Assembly (NCBI GenBank): GCA_002862265.1
Contig: PKCQ01000100.1
Location: forward strand, 1-26,609
Length of the DNA: 26,609 bases
DNA from: Planctomycetaceae bacterium
GTDB lineage: Bacteria > Planctomycetota > Planctomycetia > Pirellulales > Pirellulaceae
Direction: 5' to 3'
Part shown: one piece after another, positions 1-9,000 of the stretch
How positions within the stretch are numbered: the first letter of the stretch is position 1
Layout: each line of letters opens with the position of its first letter
Notes under the pieces: model-generated
What the model saw: only the letters and a program-made list of their open reading frames with translations
Databases searched by the model: none
Told to the model about the DNA's origin: nothing
Made by a program: the position numbers and the translations under genes

Positions 1-579
1 ATTCGATCTTACCTAGCCACTTGTGCTTACACGGACATGAACGTCGGTCGATTATTGGATGCGTTGGAGAGCAGCCCACACAAGGATAATACGATCATTG
101 TTCTGTGGGGCGACCATGGCTGGTCCTTTGGCGAGAAGCAACATTGGCGCAAATTTGCACTCTGGGAAGAACCCACGCGAATGCCGTTTATCTGGGTTGC
201 ACCCGGCGTCACTCAAGCTGGAACCATGAGCGATCGACCGGTTGACCTGATGAGCGTCTACCCGACACTCTGCGACTTGGCTGGAATCTCAGTTCCTGAG
301 CACGTCGAAGGCGAGAGCATCCGCACTCTGCTGGCCGATCCGGATGCAAAGTGGCAGCGTCCAGCCATTACCACTCATGGATACAAAAACCATGCCGTCA
401 GGAGTGAGCAGTGGCGGTACATCTCGTATGCGAGTGGAGACGAAGAGTTGTATGACGAGAAGACCGATCCTTATGAGTGGAAAAACTTGGCTTTAGACCC
501 TGGCTATGCATCGGTGAAAGCAGAGTTGCGGGAGTGGTTGCCAAAGAAACAAAAGGCATGGAAAAAGCCCAGGAAGTAG
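1..579 (+). CDS. Sulfatase, C-terminal part (5' end outside window)
   Basis: This is the last 192 codons of a sulfatase that hydrolyses sulfate esters, probably exported and acting on sulfated polysaccharides. The reading frame is open from base 1, so the gene starts to the left of the window and the ATG at 37 is internal. The visible part has the sequence WGDHGWSFGEKQHW near residue 36 of the fragment; in sulfatases this Asp-His pair helps bind the metal. It is followed by the usual MPFIWVAPGV strand and the VDLMSVYPTLCDLAGI segment, which are typical of iduronate-2-sulfatase-like members. The C-terminal subdomain (ELYDEKTDPYEWKNLA) is complete and ends in a lysine-rich tail at a TAG stop. 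The N-terminal half with the formylglycine cysteine motif (CxPSR) is not in the window, so activity cannot be judged. The substrate is unknown. Confidence 0.93.
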   Translation: MRSYLATCAYTDMNVGRLLDALESSPHKDNTIIVLWGDHGWSFGEKQHWRKFALWEEPTRMPFIWVAPGVTQAGTMSDRPVDLMSVYPTLCDLAGISVPEHVEGESIRTLLADPDAKWQRPAITTHGYKNHAVRSEQWRYISYASGDEELYDEKTDPYEWKNLALDPGYASVKAELREWLPKKQKAWKKPRK

Positions 580-641
580 AGACTTCATTGGCTTGGTTGG
601 GAGCGTTGATTCTAGCTTCGCTGGACTCAGCGTATATCCCA

Positions 642-1509
642 TCAGCTGTCTCGGTCATCCACGAGAAACGCACTCGAGATCGCCTTGAACTCGATTCTAT
701 TTGAGTCGCATTCGTGGCCCCAGACGAGTCCTAAGCGATCGGTCTGAACGTTCAACATACTCTTGCCTTCAGCGAGCTGGAGAATCTCGTCGGTCGTTTC
801 TGGAATTTCGCGATAGCCCACAAAGGGAACTTGCTGCAATGCCAGGCTCTCGCAAAACTCGTGTCGTTCTTCCCTTTTTCTTGTATGCAAAACTACCCAA
901 GTCGAATGCGTTGAACACGAACAGCTGATGCTCGTGCAGCTAATACTTGTGGCCTTGGATGCCAGGACCGAAAAGCTCACCTTGAATCGCAATGTGTCGA
1001 CCAAGACTGGAGAGTTTTGCTATGATGTAAACCCCTTCCCAGGTAGCTTTCGAACTCAAGGCCAAGTTCTGTATTCGTTCCTTGTCTGTTTTGGCGATAA
1101 CGGAGGGAAATGGGCCAACGGCTTCGCCCGCCAAGTTGACTGGTAATGGTGGCTCGTACTTCGCGATTCCGCAGTCCTCATTGACCTCGTCGCCTAACGC
1201 AAGCAGTCGCGGAACAAGTGAAGTGGAAAGCAGCGAGCCGTGAGAAAGTTGGCCTCGCAGTCGCCCCGTTCGAAGTCGGAAGCCCTCGCGCTCGTCCATG
1301 CGTTTGAACGAGCTCTTACGCCAGAATCCGAATTCTTCGCGAACCGGGAGAAACGAGTCAATCTCACAGTAAATGATTGCTTCACCTACTGCGAACTCAC
1401 CCTTCTAAGCAAAACGCTGCCAGCTGCCAACAACCGCGAGTTCAATGCGATCGGTGTCCGGGATCGGTTTAACTTCAAAAACTTTTCGAACCGTTGCAAG
1501 TTTTCGCAT
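642..1509 (-). pseudogene. Decayed RNA ligase, DRB0094 family
   Basis: The minus strand carries recognisable but broken pieces of an RNA ligase like Deinococcus DRB0094. From the ATG at 1507-1509 it reads MRKLATVRKVFEVKPIPD..., then hits TAG at 1405-1407 where relatives have Lys (AAG to TAG would explain it). The same frame then continues with KGEFAVGEAIIYCEIDSFLP, REGFRLRTGRLRGQLSHG, PFPSVIAKTDKERIQNL and IAIQGELFGPGIQG up to a second TAG at 940-942. Beyond it the frame still gives HEHQLFVFNAFD, then shifts near 865-885 (an A/G-rich tract) into a frame reading FCESLALQQVPFVGYREIP and the C-terminal RIEFKAISSAFLVDD. Between KERIQNL and the IQGEL block, the segment that should carry the adenylated lysine (EKLDG-type motif I) is missing. 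Two stops, one frameshift and an internal deletion make it a pseudogene. The family assignment is from memory of its motifs. Confidence 0.85.
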
Positions 1510-1694
1510 CTTGGGAATCTCTTCTGACTTGTCGCATTTCAAGGATTGGAAGTTGCGAGTGCGTTAAAAGTACTCGCTCTATTCGGATAGTTCCCAGACA
1601 GTCCAAGTTCAGGCGGTTTCGTTCGAAAGAGAGCCAATCGCGAGATGCAGAGCAACTTTCGCACGTTCTCCAAGAGGTACTAAAGCCAGTCGAA

Positions 1695-4600
1695 TTAGGA
1701 CAAAAATTCGTCTAGTTCCCTCGCCAAAACCTCGATATTCGGCGACTGGACCATGCTGTGGTGGTGCCCCGGAACGAATTTCACGTCGACGGTTTTCGCG
1801 AGAGCACCCCAGCCACGGTCCTCGGAAACTTGCAGCTCAAACGGCACCTCTTGGGGCCGGAACAAAAGAATGTCTGCTTCTATCGGACGCATTCGATAGT
1901 CTCGGCTGACCGAAACGTGGTGATGAAAGAGCCCTTGAAGCTCTCGCAAGGATTTTTCGATCACTTCGGGAGGGGACTTCTCGTCGATGACTCCGAGTTT
2001 CTTCGCATGTTCCCATAGGAACGGTAATTGTTCCTCCGGTGTCAACTCTCCTAGTTGATCTAAACTGAGCTCAATGCCGTACTCGAGCCCTACGTTGACT
2101 TGGTCCTTGGCAGGCACAAGGTACGATGCGTTTTCTGGGATTGTGGTGTCAAGCAACACGAGCCGACTGACCGCTTCTCCCACAGCGAGAGCCTGTTGAG
2201 CCACTTCGTAGGCTACGAGTCCGCCAAGCGACCATCCGCCAAGGAGGTAAGGCCCGCTTGGCTGCACCGAGCGAATGGCCTCACGGTAGGCTGCTGCCAT
2301 TGCTTCGACACTGGCTGGCAATTCCTCGTCGCCATGCAATCCGTGCGAGCGGATCGCAAATAAGGGGCGACTTCCCAGCAGTTTCGCCAACTCGCGATAG
2401 CACACGACGATGCCTCCGGGCGGGTGGATCATGAAGATCGGCTGCTGTGCTCCAAGAGCGATTGATTCGCCGCTCGAACTAAACGAAGCAACCAATGGAT
2501 GCTTGTGATCATCGGACTTCCCCCGACCGGCTGAGATTTGCTGGATGCATTCTTGGCCAAACCGACTTTCAACAGACTCCGGGTGCAGAACTGCAATCCG
2601 CGCCGCAATTTGAGTCAGATCAGTCAAATCGAAAAGTAAGCTGGTTGGGATATCGATTTCGAGGCCTTCGCTCCACCGCGAAGTCAGCAACGCCGCTTGT
2701 AGTGAACTACCGCCAACATCGAAAAAGTTCTGGTTGACACTGGCTTCTTCCAGCCCAAGAACTTCGAGCCAATCCTGCAGAAGGAACTCCTCCAATGCGT
2801 TCGAGGCCGGAACTATTACTTGGATTCCATTGAAGGCGTTTGGATCGATCTGTGGCAAACGCTTGCGATTCACCTTGCCGCTGCTAGTCTCAGGCAGCGC
2901 GTCGAGCATCATGAGAGCCGCGGGGATCTTGTAGCTAGGCAAGCGATCTGAGAGATAACTGCGGAGCTCAGTTCGCAATTGATCTTTCTCACTTGTCGAC
3001 TTTTCCGAAAGAGGCGAAGCAAACGCGACAAGCTTGGCGTTTGGACTGCCGGCGTCGACGATCTTCACCGCCGCTCGATCCACGCCTAAGTGTGACTCAA
3101 TGGCCGCCTCAATCTCTCCCAGTTCGATGCGGTACCCGCGCAGTTTGACTTGATGATCGGTGCGTCCAAAGAACTCGACTTGTCCGGAGGTATTGATGCG
3201 ACCACGATCGCCGGTTAGATACAATCGCTTAGTTGCATCGGCAGGATGGGGGATGAATCGCGACTCGGTGAGTTTTGCATCGCCCAAGTAGCCTCGTGCG
3301 AGTCCAGCACCGCCGATGGCTATCTCGCCTGGAACAGTGGATGGTAGTAGATGTTGCTGCTCGTCGACAATCACGATTTCTGCGTTGTCGATCGTATGGC
3401 CAAGAGGAACTGGTATCTGCTTGTCGTGGTCAGTCACATCACAAAACGTCGCTTCAATGGCGGCTTCGGTCGGTCCATAGAAGTTGAAGAGTCTTGCGTT
3501 ACAGCGACTCCTCACTAGCTCTGGAAAGCCGGGCGACATCGCTTCGCCGCCGGTCCACAAGTACTTTAAGTTTGCAGCGCAATCCCGAAATTTGGGATGC
3601 GAGACAATCAGGCTCAACAGGCTCGGCGGAGCAGGGATGACGTTGATTCTTTCGCGGATGATCAGTTCGATGATCGTTTGTGGATCTTGCAAAGTTTCTT
3701 CGTCTGCCAAAACGAGAGTGGCGCCTTGGGTCAGCGTTGTCCACGCGATTCCGAGTCCCGCATCAAACTGATGCGACAGTAACATCAGTACGCGATCTGT
3801 TGGCTCCAGCGGTACATCGGTCATCCGCCAGTGCAAAGTATTGCAAACCGCCTGTTGGTCGACCATCACACCCTTAGGCTTACCTGTCGAGCCAGAAGTG
3901 AAGATTGCGTAGGCGAGTTCGTCGCCTCTACTGCTGACCGGTGAGGCTGTTGTTCTAGTCTCCGTTGGCAGATCGGATAGGCCAGCGTCGAGGAGCGGAC
4001 GAGTTGAAAAACCATCTGCGGCAAATTCCGCTTCGTATTCGGGAGCAATTAAGGCGAAAGAAGCCTTGGTTTGCTCCATCACCTCACGAAGATCGACTCC
4101 TGGTTGCCCGGCATCGATCGGCACGAATGCATATCCTGCTTGATGTAGCGCGAACATGGCAGCCCATACTGCCGTTGTGCGACGAGCGTAGATTGGGATG
4201 AGGTGGTCGCGAGGCTGGGAAGACTCTGTTAGGCCAGCATGTTTAGCTATTTCTCTGGCAAGCGAAGCGAATTCGCCGTATGTCCAGGTCGCGTTCTGAA
4301 AGCTGATTGCCGTCGAGTCAGCTTGTCGCTCGACCACATTGCCAATCAAGTGTTCGACGCGACCAATTCGGTTTTGTAATGCAGACGGCTTATCCTCCCG
4401 CCCCTTCGCCACCGCTGGCGCGTTTCCCCAACGCACGTCGCGAATCGATTCTGAAGGTCGATCGAGCAAAGACTGGAGGAGCGAAACAAAGTTCTCCGCG
4501 AACTGCTCCACCGACTCTTTCGAAAAGAGATCTCGGCAATAGCAAAACATGCCTTGCAGCGTTTCATCCGTCTGTTCGAAGATAAACTCGAGATCATAGT

Positions 4601-5996
4601 GGCAGGTTTGCACAGGAATGTAGAAGCTCTCTTGCTGCATTCCCGCGAAATCCCAAACCTGCTTCTCGCCGGGAAAAAGGAAACCCGCTCGCCCTGATTC
4701 TTCCTTTAGCTGTGCTTTCTCAAAAGTGCAGGAAACTTGAAAAGCCGGGCTGCGGCTACGATCACGCACAATCTTGGCATCTTGTACCATGCGTGCAATC
4801 GGGTAGTTCTCGTGTGCCAGTGCATTGAACAGTGTTTTTCCGGTCCGGCGAACAAGCGCGTCGAAAGTTGGCGCATCTGACAGGTCCGCGTGGATCGGGA
4901 GCATGTTGACAAAAAAACCAACCGTTTTCTCAAATTTGCGACTATTCCTTCCCGAAAACGGGCTGCCTATAAAAAATTCTAGCTCGCCGCCGTAACGAGA
5001 CAAAAATACTTGAACCGCCGCGTTCAGAACAGAGAAGGGCGTCGACGAATTGCGTTTCGCTACCGCTTGAAGTTGTCTGCCTAGTTCTGGTGTAAGCGGG
5101 AGCGCGCAGTTGGCCGCCCTACTTGTGAAGCGAGTTGGGCGAACTCGGTCGAGCGGTAAATTAAGTACGGGCGAACCCTGCCCCAGTACGTGCTGCCAGT
5201 ATGCCTGCAGTCGCTTCCCTTCCGACGATTCTAGGTGCTCTCGCTGTTCTTTGACAAACTCCGCGAAGTTCTTCACCGCCGCATCTAACTTTGGCTCGGC
5301 GTTAGCAGTGAATCCTGCGTAGGCGCATCGTACTTCGTCGAGAATTATCACTAGCGACCAAAAGTCCATGACGATGTGATGCGTTAAGGCGAGCAGCACA
5401 TAGTCATCTTCGCCAACACGATAGAGGAGCATCCGCAGGAGCGGCCCTGATTCTAAGTCGAACGCTTTAAGGGTTTCTGCTCCGACGACTTGCTGGATCT
5501 TCCCATCGTCAGCTCCGAGGATGTCTATGACGGAGAATTCAGGAGCACGTGACTCGTGAATAGTTTGCAGCAATTCCCCTCCCGCGTCCGAAAACGTCGC
5601 GGTAAGTAAGGGGTTACGTCGAGCGATGAGTTCAATTGATTTTTGGAGTGCGTCGAGATTCAGACCCGACCGCACGCGTGTGGGGAGAAAAACATTGAAG
5701 GAAGTCTGATTTGGATCACGTCGGAAAGCATGCCACAACCCTTGTTGGCCTTCCGACATTGGAAAAACCTTGTTTTCCTGCGCCTTCTTAGCGAGCAGCT
5801 TGACCAGCAATTGCCGCTTCTCCTCATCCGACATTGCGCCGAGCGATGCGGGTTTCGATGAGGAAGTAGAAGAGGGATCAGCAGACATAGGTTCTGGGGT
5901 GGGAAAAGAGTTCGTGGCCAGCATCTCCGTTAAGCTTCGGGCGCCGCTAGTTGGCACCGTCGACCCAGCCGGCTGGCCTTGCGGCCAGCTGCTCAC
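1695..5996 (-). CDS. Nonribosomal peptide synthetase, one module, C-A-PCP-TE
   Basis: A 1433-residue terminating NRPS module that should condense the acyl chain made by the upstream PKS with one amino acid and release it. Domains in order: a basic N-terminal helix (SDEEKRQLLVKLLAKKA, about 55-71) that may dock to the PKS; condensation domain with HHIVMD near 206; adenylation domain with FTSGSTGKPKG near 700, FYGPTEAA, YLTGDRGR and GKVNRKRLP near 1040; carrier domain with FFDVGGSSL (Ser near 1096); thioesterase with GWSLGG (Ser near 1255), an Asp in LLDTTIP near 1281 and a His near 1413. All catalytic motifs look intact. By alignment to GrsA the pocket residues read D-A-G-P-W-G-F-I-E-K, for which I assign no substrate. 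The start is uncertain: the GTG at 5994-5996 has GAGG four bases upstream, while the later ATGs (5922-5924, 5886-5888) lack a properly spaced site. The gene follows the PKS by 88 bases. Confidence 0.95.
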   Translation of the reverse strand: MSSWPQGQPAGSTVPTSGARSLTEMLATNSFPTPEPMSADPSSTSSSKPASLGAMSDEEKRQLLVKLLAKKAQENKVFPMSEGQQGLWHAFRRDPNQTSFNVFLPTRVRSGLNLDALQKSIELIARRNPLLTATFSDAGGELLQTIHESRAPEFSVIDILGADDGKIQQVVGAETLKAFDLESGPLLRMLLYRVGEDDYVLLALTHHIVMDFWSLVIILDEVRCAYAGFTANAEPKLDAAVKNFAEFVKEQREHLESSEGKRLQAYWQHVLGQGSPVLNLPLDRVRPTRFTSRAANCALPLTPELGRQLQAVAKRNSSTPFSVLNAAVQVFLSRYGGELEFFIGSPFSGRNSRKFEKTVGFFVNMLPIHADLSDAPTFDALVRRTGKTLFNALAHENYPIARMVQDAKIVRDRSRSPAFQVSCTFEKAQLKEESGRAGFLFPGEKQVWDFAGMQQESFYIPVQTCHYDLEFIFEQTDETLQGMFCYCRDLFSKESVEQFAENFVSLLQSLLDRPSESIRDVRWGNAPAVAKGREDKPSALQNRIGRVEHLIGNVVERQADSTAISFQNATWTYGEFASLAREIAKHAGLTESSQPRDHLIPIYARRTTAVWAAMFALHQAGYAFVPIDAGQPGVDLREVMEQTKASFALIAPEYEAEFAADGFSTRPLLDAGLSDLPTETRTTASPVSSRGDELAYAIFTSGSTGKPKGVMVDQQAVCNTLHWRMTDVPLEPTDRVLMLLSHQFDAGLGIAWTTLTQGATLVLADEETLQDPQTIIELIIRERINVIPAPPSLLSLIVSHPKFRDCAANLKYLWTGGEAMSPGFPELVRSRCNARLFNFYGPTEAAIEATFCDVTDHDKQIPVPLGHTIDNAEIVIVDEQQHLLPSTVPGEIAIGGAGLARGYLGDAKLTESRFIPHPADATKRLYLTGDRGRINTSGQVEFFGRTDHQVKLRGYRIELGEIEAAIESHLGVDRAAVKIVDAGSPNAKLVAFASPLSEKSTSEKDQLRTELRSYLSDRLPSYKIPAALMMLDALPETSSGKVNRKRLPQIDPNAFNGIQVIVPASNALEEFLLQDWLEVLGLEEASVNQNFFDVGGSSLQAALLTSRWSEGLEIDIPTSLLFDLTDLTQIAARIAVLHPESVESRFGQECIQQISAGRGKSDDHKHPLVASFSSSGESIALGAQQPIFMIHPPGGIVVCYRELAKLLGSRPLFAIRSHGLHGDEELPASVEAMAAAYREAIRSVQPSGPYLLGGWSLGGLVAYEVAQQALAVGEAVSRLVLLDTTIPENASYLVPAKDQVNVGLEYGIELSLDQLGELTPEEQLPFLWEHAKKLGVIDEKSPPEVIEKSLRELQGLFHHHVSVSRDYRMRPIEADILLFRPQEVPFELQVSEDRGWGALAKTVDVKFVPGHHHSMVQSPNIEVLARELDEFLS
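5971..5990 (-). other. Stable GCAA-loop hairpin at the NRPS 5' end
   Basis: On the mRNA strand a perfect 7-base-pair stem (GCUGGCC/GGCCAGC, 5972-5989) closes a GCAA loop, a GNRA tetraloop. It begins a few bases after the GTG taken as the NRPS start. A competing palindrome (CCAGCCGGCTGG) lies immediately downstream. Such a structure could tune translation of the NRPS relative to the PKS, or it could argue for a later start. Regulation is inference only. Confidence 0.4.
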
Positions 5997-6084
5997 GGCC
6001 CCTCGTGCGTGTTATCGATCGGTGGGTTGGGCTGATTGGGCCGAACAACGCTCGCCTGCTACAGTCTGAGTAAGTTTTCACATG

Positions 6085-9000
6085 CTACGATTCGTCACGA
6101 AGCATCTGAGCGAGTAGCTCTTCCACTTGCTCTGGCGCCATGTCTGGTAACTGCTCCAACATGGCTTCAGCCTCTGTACTACTAACTGTTTCTGGCTCAA
6201 TCTCGACTTCGCCGGTTAGCCCCGCACCGTCTTCAATGGTTTCGGATATCGCTTCGATGACCCGAGTAAGACTCTCACTTCGCATCAGAGTGGCAATGGG
6301 AAGGTTGATCTCCATTTGGCCTTCGATCCAATTTCGCATTTCAACTGCCATCAGCGAGTCGAGACCCATTTCGAGCAGTGCTCGTTCCGAGTCAATATTT
6401 TCTGCGGATATTCCAAGTAGGCTGCCAATCTTGGAGCGAACCATGTTGCCCACTAGCACCACTCGATGTTGAGCCGCGGCTGAACGTAGTTGGCTGGCTG
6501 AAAGATTCTCGCTTGCATCGCTTTCCGCTTCGTTCACATTCTGTAACAAGTGTGCGAATCTTGGGCTCATGCGACTTGTGATTCCCAAGCCTCGCCAGAG
6601 CGACCAGTCCATTCGAAGGACACTCAGTTGCAGCGAAGCCATTTGCAGAGCGTATTCCAAGCATGCGGTGGCCTGATCAACGGTGAAGCTCAAGACGCCT
6701 TGGCGCTCGAGACGCTGGCCTAGCTGCTCGCGTTCGGCCAAGTAGCCGACTTCGCCCAAGTGTCCCCAGTTCATAACCGTGGCTGGCAGTCCCGACGCAC
6801 GACGATGGTATGCCAAAGAGTCTAGGAAAGCGTTCGCGGCCGAGTAATTGGCCTGTCCTGCATGCCCAAACACACTTGATAGCGAGGAAAAGAGGACGAA
6901 TAGATCCAAGTCTAGCTCCCTGGTCGCCTGATGCAGATTCCAACCGCCGAGCGCCTTCGGGCGGAGGACGCGCTCAAGCGTCTCTCGATCAAGGTCGACT
7001 AGCAGCTTGTCTTCGAGCACCATCGCGGTGTGGATGACACCTTTGAGAACCGGCATCTCCGCATCGATGGTCTCTAGGACTTGCTCGACGTCTTCAGGCT
7101 TGGTGATATCTGCCGGCAATAGCTCGATGTGAACGCCGGCTTGTCGGAGCTCCGCTATAACTGGCTCGGCCTCAGGCCTTGGCGTTCTGCTACGACCGCT
7201 GAGCACCAGGTGCTTTGCACCCTTCTCCACCATCCAACGTGCAATTTGCAGTCCGAAGCCTCCGAGTCCGCCAGCGATCCAATAAGTGGCATGAGAGTCC
7301 AGCTCCAGCGGTGCATACTCGCCGACGTGGATGTCGCTCGGTCGCTTGGAGTAATCCACAACGACTTTGCCAATATGCTTGCCCTGCTGCATGAAACGGA
7401 AGGCTCCGACGGTGTCGTCAGACGCAAAGCTGGTGATCGGAAGCGGCTCCAACTCACCGCTTTCAAATCGCGGCACCAAACGCTCCAGCATTTCGCCCAT
7501 GCGTTTGGGCTTTTGCTTGAAGAGCTGGTCCAAGTCTATGGCGAACATGGCAAGGTTATTGCGGAAGGGGTAAAGTCCCAAAGCACCATCGGTGTAAATG
7601 TCACGTTTACCGATTTCTAGGAAGCGACCTCCGGTTTTAAGTGTCGACAATCCTTTGGGGATTGCTTCGCCTGGCAAGGAATTGAGGACTGCATCGACGC
7701 CCGCGCCTTGCGTTGATTGCATCGTTTCATCGGCAAAGGCGAGCGAGCGTGAGTCCATGACATGCTTTGCGCCTTTTTCACGGACGAACATGCGTTTCTC
7801 ATGGGTGCCCGCCGTTGCTAGGACTTCTATCTCCTGTATTTTCGCCAGCTGCATGGCGGCCAAGCCAACGCCACCGCTAGCCGAATGAATCAGAATCGAG
7901 TCACCGGACTTTAGGTGAGCACACTGATTCATCGCATAGTCAGCCGTCAAGAATGCGATTGGAATCGTAGCGGCTTGTTCATGCGTCAAGTTTATTGGTT
8001 TGCGAGCCACTAGGCTTTCATTCACGACTACATGTGTTGCGAATGAACCAGGAGCTACAGCCAGGACTTCGTCGCCGACCTTCCATGGGCTGCCTTCTGC
8101 TACGCGGCTGATTCGTCCCGAGCATTCGGCTCCCAGCTCGACCGGGCCGTCTGGCAAGCCGGGATATAAATCCAGGGCCTTCATCACGTCACTGAAATTT
8201 AGCCCGGAGGCAAGTACTTCAATTTCTACTTGGCCTTCCTCGAGCGGCAACTGTGCTTTCGTTGCGTAGTGGAGTTCCTCAACGCCGGAGGACTGCCCGA
8301 CTCGCAACTGGCAAGGCAGTTGTTCTGCTGCCAGTGACGAAACCGGAGTACCTGCCTGAGGTCCAAATCGATTCACAAAAGGTTGGCCCTCGCGCCACAG
8401 GATTTCATCTTCCTCGTCCCCACTGATAAGCTCGCGAAGAAGATTGTCTAGATCCTCTGCCGCAAGCGTTGCTGGCAGATCGATCAGCTTGCTGCGAAAG
8501 GGACCATATTCGATAACAATCACCCGACCAAATCCAACCAACGGGCCTTGCGAGATCGCCGTATCTTCTGGTGTTCCGTTTCGGGATTGCGCACCGGAAG
8601 TAATGATGCTCAAGTTTGCGACGGTCCCGGCGGAAAGTTCATTCCAAGCCTGGACTAGGTGCATCGGTGCGAGAGAGGTCAGCGCCGTGCTATCGTCTAG
8701 GTCCACGACGTTAAGCTGATCGACTGATGGTGCATCGAGGCCCCATAGGTAAACGATGTGATCGGGAATTTTCTGTTGCTCGGCTAGATCCCGAAATGTC
8801 GACTTAAAGGAGTCGAGGTCCTCGGGATCAATCTGATAAAAATCAGCCCGGGTCTGAGCGACAGAAGTACCGTTGCGATAGACTTCGATTACCTCGCCAC
8901 CGCGTTGCGTCAAGCGTGCGGCCAGCTCGCGCCCGCAGCCTGCATCATCCATGAAGAGCATCCAGCGGCTGGGCTCGCCTGGTTCTTGAGTCGCCTCAGA

